Positions 1 to 5,858 of a stretch of DNA of 6,681 nt are shown here, piece after piece. The notes under the pieces were generated by a model. The model had not been told where the DNA came from. It ran no database searches and saw only the letters and a program-made list of their open reading frames with translations. The position numbers were made by a program, and so were the translations under genes. Origin of the DNA: Chromatiaceae bacterium (GTDB taxonomy: Bacteria; Pseudomonadota; Gammaproteobacteria; Chromatiales; Chromatiaceae); contig JAEHCY010000447.1 in the NCBI GenBank assembly GCA_016880695.1, positions 1-6,681 on the forward strand, given 5' to 3'. Positions within the stretch are counted from its first letter, which is position 1. Every line of letters begins with the position of its first letter.

Positions 1-97
1 CTCCCCGCATACTCCTCGCGAAGTCGATCTTCCCCCCTTGAGCTCGCCGCGTTCGTCCCTACGCTTAAGGGCATGTCAATTCGGCTTTGGCGAGCCC

Positions 98-1375
98 ATG
101 CACAAACCGATAGCCCCAACGCCCCTAGACTCCTCCGAGCAGCCGTCGCGAGAGCGCCGATTTCTCGATCGCACCAGTCCCCGCGCCCTGGCACGCATGC
201 ACTTCGACCTTGACTGGGTGAGTGCGGTTGCCCGCCACCGCGACAGTCTGGTCGCCAGCAAGCTCAACCTCTGGCGCGACCTGTTCCCACCCGCGCTCGA
301 AGCACGGGTGATGAACCAACCGGTGGGCAGTCAAGTGAGCCACCGCTTCGGTCCCGGAGAACTCACCGCGCCCTGGCAGGAGCGGCTCCTGTTTCGGGTT
401 GCCAGCCGCCAATTCGACCGTCGCTTCACCCGCCGGGGCTTGGTACAGCCGCGCAACGGGCGCTTCTACCCTCGGGGGATCCTCGAAGGGGTGGCCGGCG
501 TGTTTCGCGACGATCGTCATCCCTTCCGCATCGTCGAGAGCGCCGGGGAACAGCTGCGGATCGATCTCAACCATCCCCTCGCGGAGCACACCATCGATCT
601 GACCCTCAAGATCGAGGAGATCTGGGCCCCGGGCGAGGAGCACGGCGGCCGCTGCAACGAGATCGCGGAGCTGTTGGCAGCGGAAGGTCCCGGCATGCAG
701 GCGCGCTGGAAAGACCGGCCCACCGATTTTTGGTCGGACCTGCCGTTCATGCGCCAGGACCCGCGCGCCGATGCGGAGTTCTACCGCGGGGCGCGGCTGG
801 TCGATCACCTGGACTCCGCGGCCATCGGCGAGATCTCCGCCCTCTACGGCAGGCTGCTGCCCCGCGGCGGGCGGATTCTGGATCTCATGGCGAGCTGGCA
901 CTCCCACCTGTCGGCGGATCTCGCCCCCGCGCACCTGGCGGGGCTCGGGCTGAATGCGGAGGAGCTCGCGGCCAACGCGCAGCTCCATCAACGAACGGTG
1001 CACGACCTCAACGCGGACCCCCAGCTGCCCTATCCCGATGGGGCGTTCGACGCGGTGGTCTGCACCGTTTCGGTGGAGTACCTGACCCAACCGCTTGAGG
1101 TGTTTGCGGAGGCGGCACGGGTTCTCCGGCGCGGAGGTCTCCTGGTCATGACCTTCTCCAACCGCTGGTTCCCCACCAAGGTGGTGCGGATCTGGGAGGG
1201 TATCCACGAGTTCGAGCGGCCCGGTCTGGTGATCGAGTATTTCCTCGCCTCCGACCGCTACCGCGACCTGCAGACCTGGTCCCTGCGTGGGCTACCCCGG
1301 CCCGCGGACGACAAATACGCCGACCAGCTCGCGCTCTCGGACCCCGTCTACGCGGTCTGGGGGACGCGAGCGTGA
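98..1375 (+). CDS. SlyD/FKBP-like domain fused to a SAM-dependent methyltransferase
   Basis: This is a predicted cytoplasmic methyltransferase of unknown substrate, 425 residues from the ATG at 98. Residues about 34-176 resemble a degenerate SlyD-type FKBP domain. FPPALEARVMNQPVGSQV (63-80) matches the FKBP 'PGLE..L.G..vGd' region, and the strand around IDLNHPLA (155-162) matches the SlyD signature VDxNHxLAG. The FKBP first-strand and active-site motifs are not recognisable, so isomerase activity is doubtful. The C-terminal part is a class I methyltransferase fold: motif I is DLMASWHSHL (262-271) instead of a Gly-rich loop, then GLGLNAEELAAN (282-293), DLNADPQLPYPDGAFDAVVC (303-322) and VLRRGGLLVMTFSNRWFPTK (342-361). 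The deviating motif I, the N-E-L pair and the SNRxFPTK element are, from memory, shared by an uncharacterised methyltransferase family also found in cyanobacteria and plants. The start is uncertain: a TTG at 38 is in frame, and the frame stays open to the left edge. ATG 98 has only a weak, close GGCGAG. Confidence 0.85.
   Translation: MHKPIAPTPLDSSEQPSRERRFLDRTSPRALARMHFDLDWVSAVARHRDSLVASKLNLWRDLFPPALEARVMNQPVGSQVSHRFGPGELTAPWQERLLFRVASRQFDRRFTRRGLVQPRNGRFYPRGILEGVAGVFRDDRHPFRIVESAGEQLRIDLNHPLAEHTIDLTLKIEEIWAPGEEHGGRCNEIAELLAAEGPGMQARWKDRPTDFWSDLPFMRQDPRADAEFYRGARLVDHLDSAAIGEISALYGRLLPRGGRILDLMASWHSHLSADLAPAHLAGLGLNAEELAANAQLHQRTVHDLNADPQLPYPDGAFDAVVCTVSVEYLTQPLEVFAEAARVLRRGGLLVMTFSNRWFPTKVVRIWEGIHEFERPGLVIEYFLASDRYRDLQTWSLRGLPRPADDKYADQLALSDPVYAVWGTRA
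1359..1364 (+). promoter_or_regulatory. Ribosome binding site for the coupled small ORF
   Basis: GGGGGA lies 7 bases upstream of the GTG at 1372, inside the last codons of the methyltransferase gene. It supports the GTG that overlaps the upstream TGA as a genuine start. The sequence is seen directly; its use as a ribosome binding site is inferred. Confidence 0.5.
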
Positions 1376-1596
1376 CTGCTCAGGGTATCGACCCCTACGC
1401 CTTCCTGCGGCAGACCGCCGGGCGCCTGGACCGGATCACCGACCGGGGCGAGCTCGATCGCCTGCTCGACGATCTGGAATACCTCTACGAGGTCATCGAC
1501 CCAGAGCTGCAGCATCTGGCGGAGGACATGATGGAGCGGATCCGTCGTCGGTCCGCCGAGCTCAGGTCGGCGCGCGCGGCTTCAAGCACTCTCTAA
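1372..1596 (+). CDS. Small acidic helical protein coupled to the methyltransferase
   Basis: This 74-residue protein belongs to no family I recognise. Its GTG start overlaps the TGA of the methyltransferase gene as GTGA, the classic arrangement for termination-reinitiation coupling, and a GGGGGA lies 7 bases upstream. Codon third positions are mostly G or C, as in neighbouring genes, which argues for real coding. The protein is predicted almost entirely helical: residues 11-57 have regularly spaced Leu/Ile/Met with many Asp, Glu and Arg (for example RLLDDLEYLYEVIDPEL), followed by a basic Arg/Ala/Ser tail. There is no signal peptide, membrane segment or Cys. The final 15 bases overlap the 3' end of the convergent transporter gene. 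The coupling suggests it works with, or binds, the methyltransferase; that is inference from position only. Confidence 0.72.
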   Translation: MTAQGIDPYAFLRQTAGRLDRITDRGELDRLLDDLEYLYEVIDPELQHLAEDMMERIRRRSAELRSARAASSTL

Positions 1597-3216
1597 CCGC
1601 AGCGCCCGCACCAACAGGATGGCCGCGAGGGGCAGCAGGAGTCCGACCAGGGTGACGGTCCCGAGCAGCCATCCAAGCTCGCTGTAATCCGCGGCGCCGG
1701 TGACCGCCTGGGTGAGCGGGTCACGCACCTCGCGGGTAACGGTGAAGAGCTGATTGAGGTACTTGGTACCCAATTGGCTCAGGGATAGCGCCAGGTTGGT
1801 GAATGAGGCCATCACCGCGAAAAAGGTCGCTTTCAGGCTCGCAGGCGCCGAATTGGCAATCCAGGCGAGCATCGGGATCATGGCGATCTGACCGAGCGGG
1901 GATTCCAGCGCCGTGTCCACGACGGCAATGAAGCGCGCGTCGACCACCCCGCCGGTAATGGCTGCGGTCCACTGGTGCAGCCCGTAGTACATCCCCAGGA
2001 TGGGTAGGCTGAGCAGAGTGCCAACCAGGGTCAGAAAGACCACCAGGTAGGCGATGGAGCGCTCGGCCATGAAACGCCGGAACAGGAACATCCCCGCCAG
2101 GGCCAGACCGCTGCCGATGAGGGAGAGCACCGAGAGAAAGCGCTGATCGAACCCGAGCACATCGATCATCCACCAGCTAGACCCCGCCCCAGGGGAGGGC
2201 GTTGCGCGGTAAACGAAGATGATCAGGGCCGTACCCACCAGGACTCGTCGCGCCTGTGGCTCGAGCACCCGAACCAGGCGCGTCATAAGGAACACCACGA
2301 TGCCGAGCGAACCGAGAAAGACGATCTCCTGGTTGTTCGGGACACCGGCCAAACCCACCCCGAGGGTGAATAGCCCGAACCCGAGACTCCCACCCAGAAT
2401 CCACCAGTTGGGTGCGGGGGATTGCGTCTGCCCCCGCAATTGCGCGCGGGCCTCCGCCAGGCTGAGGCCAAGTCGGCGTAAACGACCGAGCTCCCGCACC
2501 CGTAACGTCCCCGCCAGCACGACCCCCAACACCGAGACCACCGGGATCAGCAGCGCCATCTGGTAAATCTGGGTGTAGACCCGCACCTTGTCCGCCTCGG
2601 TCATCCCTTCCACGCCGCTGAACAGGTAGAGATTGAGTGCCGCCACCAGCACGCTCCCACCCACGATGGCGACCCGCCCGAGGGTTTGCATGGTGGTGTG
2701 CATGAGCCGAAGCCGCTCCTCGGCGAACGGCTGACCCGCGGCATCCAACCGCGGGATCGCCTCCACCGTCATGGCATCCGCCACCACGTCCTGGACGACA
2801 TAGCCCACCGGCGCCAGGAGCGCGCTGAGCACATACCAGGCCTCAACCGACATGATCGAGCCCATGCCGGCCCGATCGACGAGCAGCCCGATCATGATCA
2901 GCAGGCTGCTGGCGATGAGCCCCGCCCCAAGGAACACGAGCACGGACTTGTAACGCCAGATGAGGTCCACCAAGTGCCCCAGCGGCATCTTCAGTGCCCA
3001 GGGAATCCCGGCCCAGAACCCAAGGGCGGCGAGGAACTGTGCTGAAAGCCCGAGATAGTCCTTGACGAAGAAGGTGCCGACGATCCCGGTGAGGCCCGAG
3101 ACGCCGGCGGCGAGGTAGACCATGAGCGGCGGCAGAAAAGACAACCGCAGCTCCCGCGCCAGCTCGAAGATATTACGGTCGAGCCAACGATAGATCGCGT
3201 TCACCCCATCCCTCAC
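1582..3216 (-). CDS. MFS transporter, BT1 (folate/biopterin transporter)-like
   Basis: This is an integral inner-membrane transporter of 544 residues with about 12-14 hydrophobic segments, the first near residues 30-50 and the last near 514-539. Several stretches fit the BT1/FBT branch of the major facilitator superfamily: FFVKDYLGLSAQFLAALG (49-66) with WALKMPLGHLVD following; VQDVVADAMTVE (141-152), matching the family's D-x3-DA-x2-E helix; ATPSPGAGSSWWMIDVLGF (338-356); and MLAWIANSAPASLKATFFAVMASFTNLA (449-476), the typical 'P..~EAt.FAllms.~Nla' region with Lys where Glu is common. Characterised BT1 proteins in Leishmania and cyanobacteria move folates or pterins; the substrate here is unknown. 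The frame opens at a GTG at 3240, but the GTG at 3216 is preferred because GGAGGGGAG sits 6 bases before it. It probably forms an operon with the coiled-coil gene 91 bases upstream. Its 3' end overlaps the convergent small ORF by 15 bases. Confidence 0.88.
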   Translation of the reverse strand: MRDGVNAIYRWLDRNIFELARELRLSFLPPLMVYLAAGVSGLTGIVGTFFVKDYLGLSAQFLAALGFWAGIPWALKMPLGHLVDLIWRYKSVLVFLGAGLIASSLLIMIGLLVDRAGMGSIMSVEAWYVLSALLAPVGYVVQDVVADAMTVEAIPRLDAAGQPFAEERLRLMHTTMQTLGRVAIVGGSVLVAALNLYLFSGVEGMTEADKVRVYTQIYQMALLIPVVSVLGVVLAGTLRVRELGRLRRLGLSLAEARAQLRGQTQSPAPNWWILGGSLGFGLFTLGVGLAGVPNNQEIVFLGSLGIVVFLMTRLVRVLEPQARRVLVGTALIIFVYRATPSPGAGSSWWMIDVLGFDQRFLSVLSLIGSGLALAGMFLFRRFMAERSIAYLVVFLTLVGTLLSLPILGMYYGLHQWTAAITGGVVDARFIAVVDTALESPLGQIAMIPMLAWIANSAPASLKATFFAVMASFTNLALSLSQLGTKYLNQLFTVTREVRDPLTQAVTGAADYSELGWLLGTVTLVGLLLPLAAILLVRALRLESA

Positions 3217-3222
3217 CCTCGA

Positions 3223-3231
3223 CTCCCCTCC
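3223..3231 (-). promoter_or_regulatory. Strong ribosome binding site fixing the transporter start
   Basis: On the minus strand GGAGGGGAG is followed by six bases and then a GTG at 3216. It lies inside the reading frame of the longer GTG-3240 version, whose own upstream sequence shows no comparable site. This moves the likely start eight codons inward. Confidence 0.6.
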
Positions 3232-3307
3232 AGGTGGCACGATGACCCAGCCCGCCGGCTGCGCTCCCGGACCCGCGCGAGGACAAGAATCCTTCTACAA
3301 CCTAACA

Positions 3308-3676
3308 TCACTGCCCCATCATCCCCCGGGGCAAAACCTCCATGGGGTTCCACCGCTGGATACTCTGGATACTTTCACCACCACGCTGAATGGTCTGACC
3401 CATGCGCTCCACCTGCCCCGACATAGCCTGCACATTCTGCTGCATCTGGTCCATGGAGTCGGTCATCTGCGCCATATTGCGATCCATGCTGGCCAAGTAC
3501 GTCGACATCTCGCCCATTCTCTGGTTCATGGCACCGACATCCTGGGACAAGGTAGCCACATAGCCGGTCATCCGTGTGACCTGCGCGGTCATCTCGAACA
3601 TCAGCTTCCCGAAGAAGCCCCCCGCCACGACAACCACCACCAGCGCCACCCAGGCTACGATCTGTCTCATCGGCAT
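3308..3676 (-). CDS. Membrane-anchored methionine-rich coiled-coil protein
   Basis: This 122-residue protein matches no named family that I recognise. A short basic N-terminus (MPMRQ) precedes one hydrophobic segment at residues 6-23, probably an uncleaved signal anchor leaving the rest in the periplasm. Residues 26-96 form a heptad pattern without any break: hydrophobic residues at 29, 33, 36, 40, 43, 47, 50, 54, 57, 61, 64, 68, 71, 75, 78, 82, 85, 89, 92 and 96 alternate 4-3 spacing. Most core positions are Met, with some Val, Leu and Ile; 18 of 122 residues are Met. Flanking positions are Gln, Asp, Ser, Asn and Arg. A short tail (97-122) contains Trp109 and ends RGMMGQ. A second in-frame ATG lies two codons in; a run of seven Gs 4 bases before the first ATG could serve either. 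The BT1-like transporter follows on the same strand, suggesting a shared transcript. The function is unknown; an oligomeric envelope scaffold is one possibility. Confidence 0.8.
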   Translation of the reverse strand: MPMRQIVAWVALVVVVVAGGFFGKLMFEMTAQVTRMTGYVATLSQDVGAMNQRMGEMSTYLASMDRNMAQMTDSMDQMQQNVQAMSGQVERMGQTIQRGGESIQSIQRWNPMEVLPRGMMGQ

Positions 3677-3796
3677 CGGTCCCCCCCGTAATTCCCGCGA
3701 TACCCTACAGGCTACCGCTGTCGGCTTCCGGCGTCACGCAACATCGTCGGGATAGTAGCGCCCGGCGGTGCGCACGCATCCCCCCCGGGGGCGGGT

Positions 3797-3802
3797 TAGA
3801 AT
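3797..3802 (+). promoter_or_regulatory. Candidate -10 element for the SEC-C/TPR gene
   Basis: TAGAAT matches the sigma-70 -10 consensus at five of six positions and stands out in the GC-rich 178-base gap between the divergent genes. No good -35 is seen at 16-18 bases upstream. Initiation just downstream would give a leader of roughly 45 bases before ATG 3855. It overlaps an in-frame ATG at 3801, which argues against that ATG as the start. For the leftward gene I see no convincing promoter in this gap. Confidence 0.35.
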
Positions 3803-3839
3803 GAGCGCATCTGCCTACCGAACGCCAACCGATTGTCAC

Positions 3840-3845
3840 AGGAAG
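3840..3845 (+). promoter_or_regulatory. Ribosome binding site fixing the SEC-C gene start
   Basis: AGGAAG lies 9 bases before ATG 3855. The frame also contains a GTG at 3768 and an ATG at 3801, neither with a comparable site, so ATG 3855 is the likely start. The 29 residues that a GTG-3768 start would add look like translated promoter sequence. Confidence 0.6.
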
Positions 3846-3854
3846 AACATCCCC

Positions 3855-5825
3855 ATGCCCGAGTCCCTCCCTTTCGACGAGCACGACATCGAGCAGCTCC
3901 TCACCGCCTCCATTGACCAGATTCTGGAGCACCAGGACCCCGAGCGGTTTCTCGCCTGGGCCCGCCAGAGCTTTCCGAAAGCACTCCGGCTCGATCTCGG
4001 CGATGTGCTGCCGGAGGATCAGAGTCGTGTCGTTCAGGTCTTCGCCACCACAATCTGGAACGCGACTCCCCTGCCGGCCAACGGTTTCCGGCCGCTTCCC
4101 CTGCCGAAACCCGAGCGCAACGCCCCCTGCCCCTGCGGCTCCGGGCGCAAATACAAGCTCTGCTGTGCCCAACTCCCGCCTCTGCCGTCGTTCTCCGCGG
4201 ACGACCTCTGGGCGGCGCTCTGTGAGCGACTCTCGGATCCACAGTTGGAGCAGGCCATCGCCAGCCGCGCCGTGCCCGCGGCGCAGCTCGCCGAGGTGGG
4301 GCAACGCTGGCTCAACGAAGACCGGCCACGCCGGGTTCTCGATCTGCTCGAACCCCTGTTCTCCAGCCATCCGGAGCAGCTCGACGCGCGCTTCGGGCTT
4401 GCCCTCGATGTGCTGCTCGACGCCTATGATGGGCTTGGGTTCTCGCGCAAGAAGGAGGAGCTCCTCGAGCGCATTATCCAAGAGGGCAGCCGACCGCTTC
4501 GGGCAACCGCCTGGCAACGCCGGTGCACCATGAGCATGGACGAGCGGGATTTCACCGCCGCACAGGCGGCCTTCACCGAGGCGATGCGCCACGCACCCGA
4601 CGATGTGGAGACCGCGCTGCTCGAGCTCTTGCTCCTTGGAACGCAGCAGAAAGAGGACGCCATCCCGGAACGGGCAAGGTTTTGGCAACACAAGTTTGTC
4701 CGACTGGGCTACGAGCCCGACGAGCCGGTCATGGAGATCCTCAATCAGGCGATCCGAGATCCCCAGGGCGCGCTGATCACCAGCCTTTCCGGGAGCGACG
4801 ACCATGTCCTGCTCCGATTACGCGATTGGGTCAACGGACTTGCGGCGCGCGAGATCCCGACGCTGGCGCTCCGGCCCGTCCCCCGCCGGGCGCGCCGCTC
4901 CAAGCGCGGCAAGGCAAGAACCCAATCCCCGGTGCCACTGGCTCCCTTGGGAGCCGAATCACCGCCCGAGACCCCGACCCTCCCCGCCGCGGTAGCAGGC
5001 CTCCCCGCGAAACTCGAGGTGGGCGATGAGCTCGGGCGGCTACAGACCCAGTGGCACGAGGTCTTCCCTCTGGCGAAGCCGTTTTCGGTTCAGCTCTTCC
5101 CCTTCGGCAGCGAGGACCCCTGGGACGATGATGAGTGGGTGGATCTCCTGTTGGCGCAGCCCCAAAGCGCCGACAGCCTCGATATTCTGGACGACGTGGC
5201 CATGGCGCTGGCCATGCATCCCCGGACGGGACTGCCCTGGTTGGAGAGCTCACTGGTCTATCCGCTGCTCGAGCGCGCCCGCCGCATCCTCGACGCCCTG
5301 GTACCCGCCGACGTACCCCAGGTCCTGCCCTGGGACATCCCCGAAAACCGCCCCGGTCTGCGGCTTCTGGTACGCCTCTACCTCTACCACGACGCCCGTG
5401 AAGAGCCTCTCGCGGCCATGAGCGTGATGGAGCGGCTGCTCGCGCTCGATCCAGAAGACAACCACGGCGTCAGACCTGACCTCATGAACCTCTACATCGA
5501 GTGCCATGAGAACCGCAAGGCCCTTGACCTCGCCGAACGTTATACCGACGACCGGCTCTTCCCCGAGCTGGGCTACGGACGGGCACTGGTTCTATACCGA
5601 CTGGGGGAGAGGGTACCGGCCGCGGATGTCCTTGCCCAGGCCCGGCGACAGCTCCCGGAGGTGCCCCGCTATCTGATACCCAAACGCGTCAAGAAGCCCA
5701 AGCTCAGCGGCCTTGACATCCTGCCCACCGGCGAGGACCGCGCCTGGCATTACCGCGAGGCGATGCGCGAGGTCTGGGCGGCGGAACCCGGCGCGCTCGA
5801 CTGGCTGAAGACGCTCACCGCTTAG
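3855..5825 (+). CDS. SEC-C zinc-motif protein with TPR-like repeats
   Basis: This 656-residue protein is predicted soluble and cytoplasmic. An acidic helical N-terminus (1-75) leads to a SEC-C motif at 88-104, RNAPCPCGSGRKYKLCC, with Cys92, Cys94, Cys103 and Cys104 in the CxCx8CC pattern that binds zinc in SecA, where it contacts SecB. Two helical-repeat regions follow. The first, about 145-305, includes TPR-like units such as DFTAAQAAFTEAMRHAPDD (232-250). The second, about 498-616, has ALDPEDNHGVR, an ECHENRKALDLAERY helix pair and YGRALVLYRLG, which resemble the ST7-like/TPR C-terminus seen in other bacterial SEC-C proteins. Between them lies a basic, Pro-rich linker (341-386) that starts PVPRRARRSKRGKAR, and an acidic patch GSEDPWDDDEWVD (418-430). 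There is no signal peptide or membrane segment. The gene appears monocistronic. A protein-binding role in folding or ribosome contact is inferred from the motifs; no partner can be named. Confidence 0.88.
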   Translation: MPESLPFDEHDIEQLLTASIDQILEHQDPERFLAWARQSFPKALRLDLGDVLPEDQSRVVQVFATTIWNATPLPANGFRPLPLPKPERNAPCPCGSGRKYKLCCAQLPPLPSFSADDLWAALCERLSDPQLEQAIASRAVPAAQLAEVGQRWLNEDRPRRVLDLLEPLFSSHPEQLDARFGLALDVLLDAYDGLGFSRKKEELLERIIQEGSRPLRATAWQRRCTMSMDERDFTAAQAAFTEAMRHAPDDVETALLELLLLGTQQKEDAIPERARFWQHKFVRLGYEPDEPVMEILNQAIRDPQGALITSLSGSDDHVLLRLRDWVNGLAAREIPTLALRPVPRRARRSKRGKARTQSPVPLAPLGAESPPETPTLPAAVAGLPAKLEVGDELGRLQTQWHEVFPLAKPFSVQLFPFGSEDPWDDDEWVDLLLAQPQSADSLDILDDVAMALAMHPRTGLPWLESSLVYPLLERARRILDALVPADVPQVLPWDIPENRPGLRLLVRLYLYHDAREEPLAAMSVMERLLALDPEDNHGVRPDLMNLYIECHENRKALDLAERYTDDRLFPELGYGRALVLYRLGERVPAADVLAQARRQLPEVPRYLIPKRVKKPKLSGLDILPTGEDRAWHYREAMREVWAAEPGALDWLKTLTA

Positions 5826-5832
5826 CCCCCCT

Positions 5833-5858
5833 GCGCGGCGACGAGGCTGTCGCTGCGC
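5833..5858. terminator. Hairpin between convergent genes, possible terminator
   Basis: An inverted repeat has ten-base arms GCGCGGCGAC and GTCGCTGCGC around the six-base loop GAGGCT. All positions pair in the plus-strand RNA if one G-U is allowed; in the minus-strand RNA that position becomes an A-C mismatch. It starts 7 bases after the SEC-C gene stop, and its right arm shares one base with the stop codon of the AEC gene. No U-run follows on either strand, so it is not a canonical intrinsic terminator. It may slow polymerase or protect the 3' end. Confidence 0.45.

Noticed and set aside
73..75. ATG preceded by AAGGG near the left edge as an alternative start
   Set aside because: It is not in the methyltransferase frame, and the frame it opens closes early without a recognisable product.
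125..1207. Long open frame antisense to the methyltransferase gene
   Set aside because: Its translation is rich in Arg, Gly, Pro and Val with no recognisable domain, and it mirrors a well-supported gene. Long antisense frames are expected in GC-rich DNA.
3248..3261. Small inverted repeat CAGCC/GGCTG in the gap between the coiled-coil and transporter genes
   Set aside because: The stem is only five base pairs with no following U-run, too weak to call a terminator.
3242..3691. Histidine-rich plus-strand open frame of 149 residues, suggestive of a metal-binding protein
   Set aside because: It is antisense to the Met-rich coiled-coil gene; each ATG reads as CAT (His) on the other strand, which explains the histidines. 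The minus-strand frame has a clear TM segment and a heptad pattern.
3705..4805. Long minus-strand open frame over the divergent region and the SEC-C gene
   Set aside because: It has no domain signature, runs opposite the CxCx8CC and repeat coding frame, and crosses the promoter region. It is a composition artefact.
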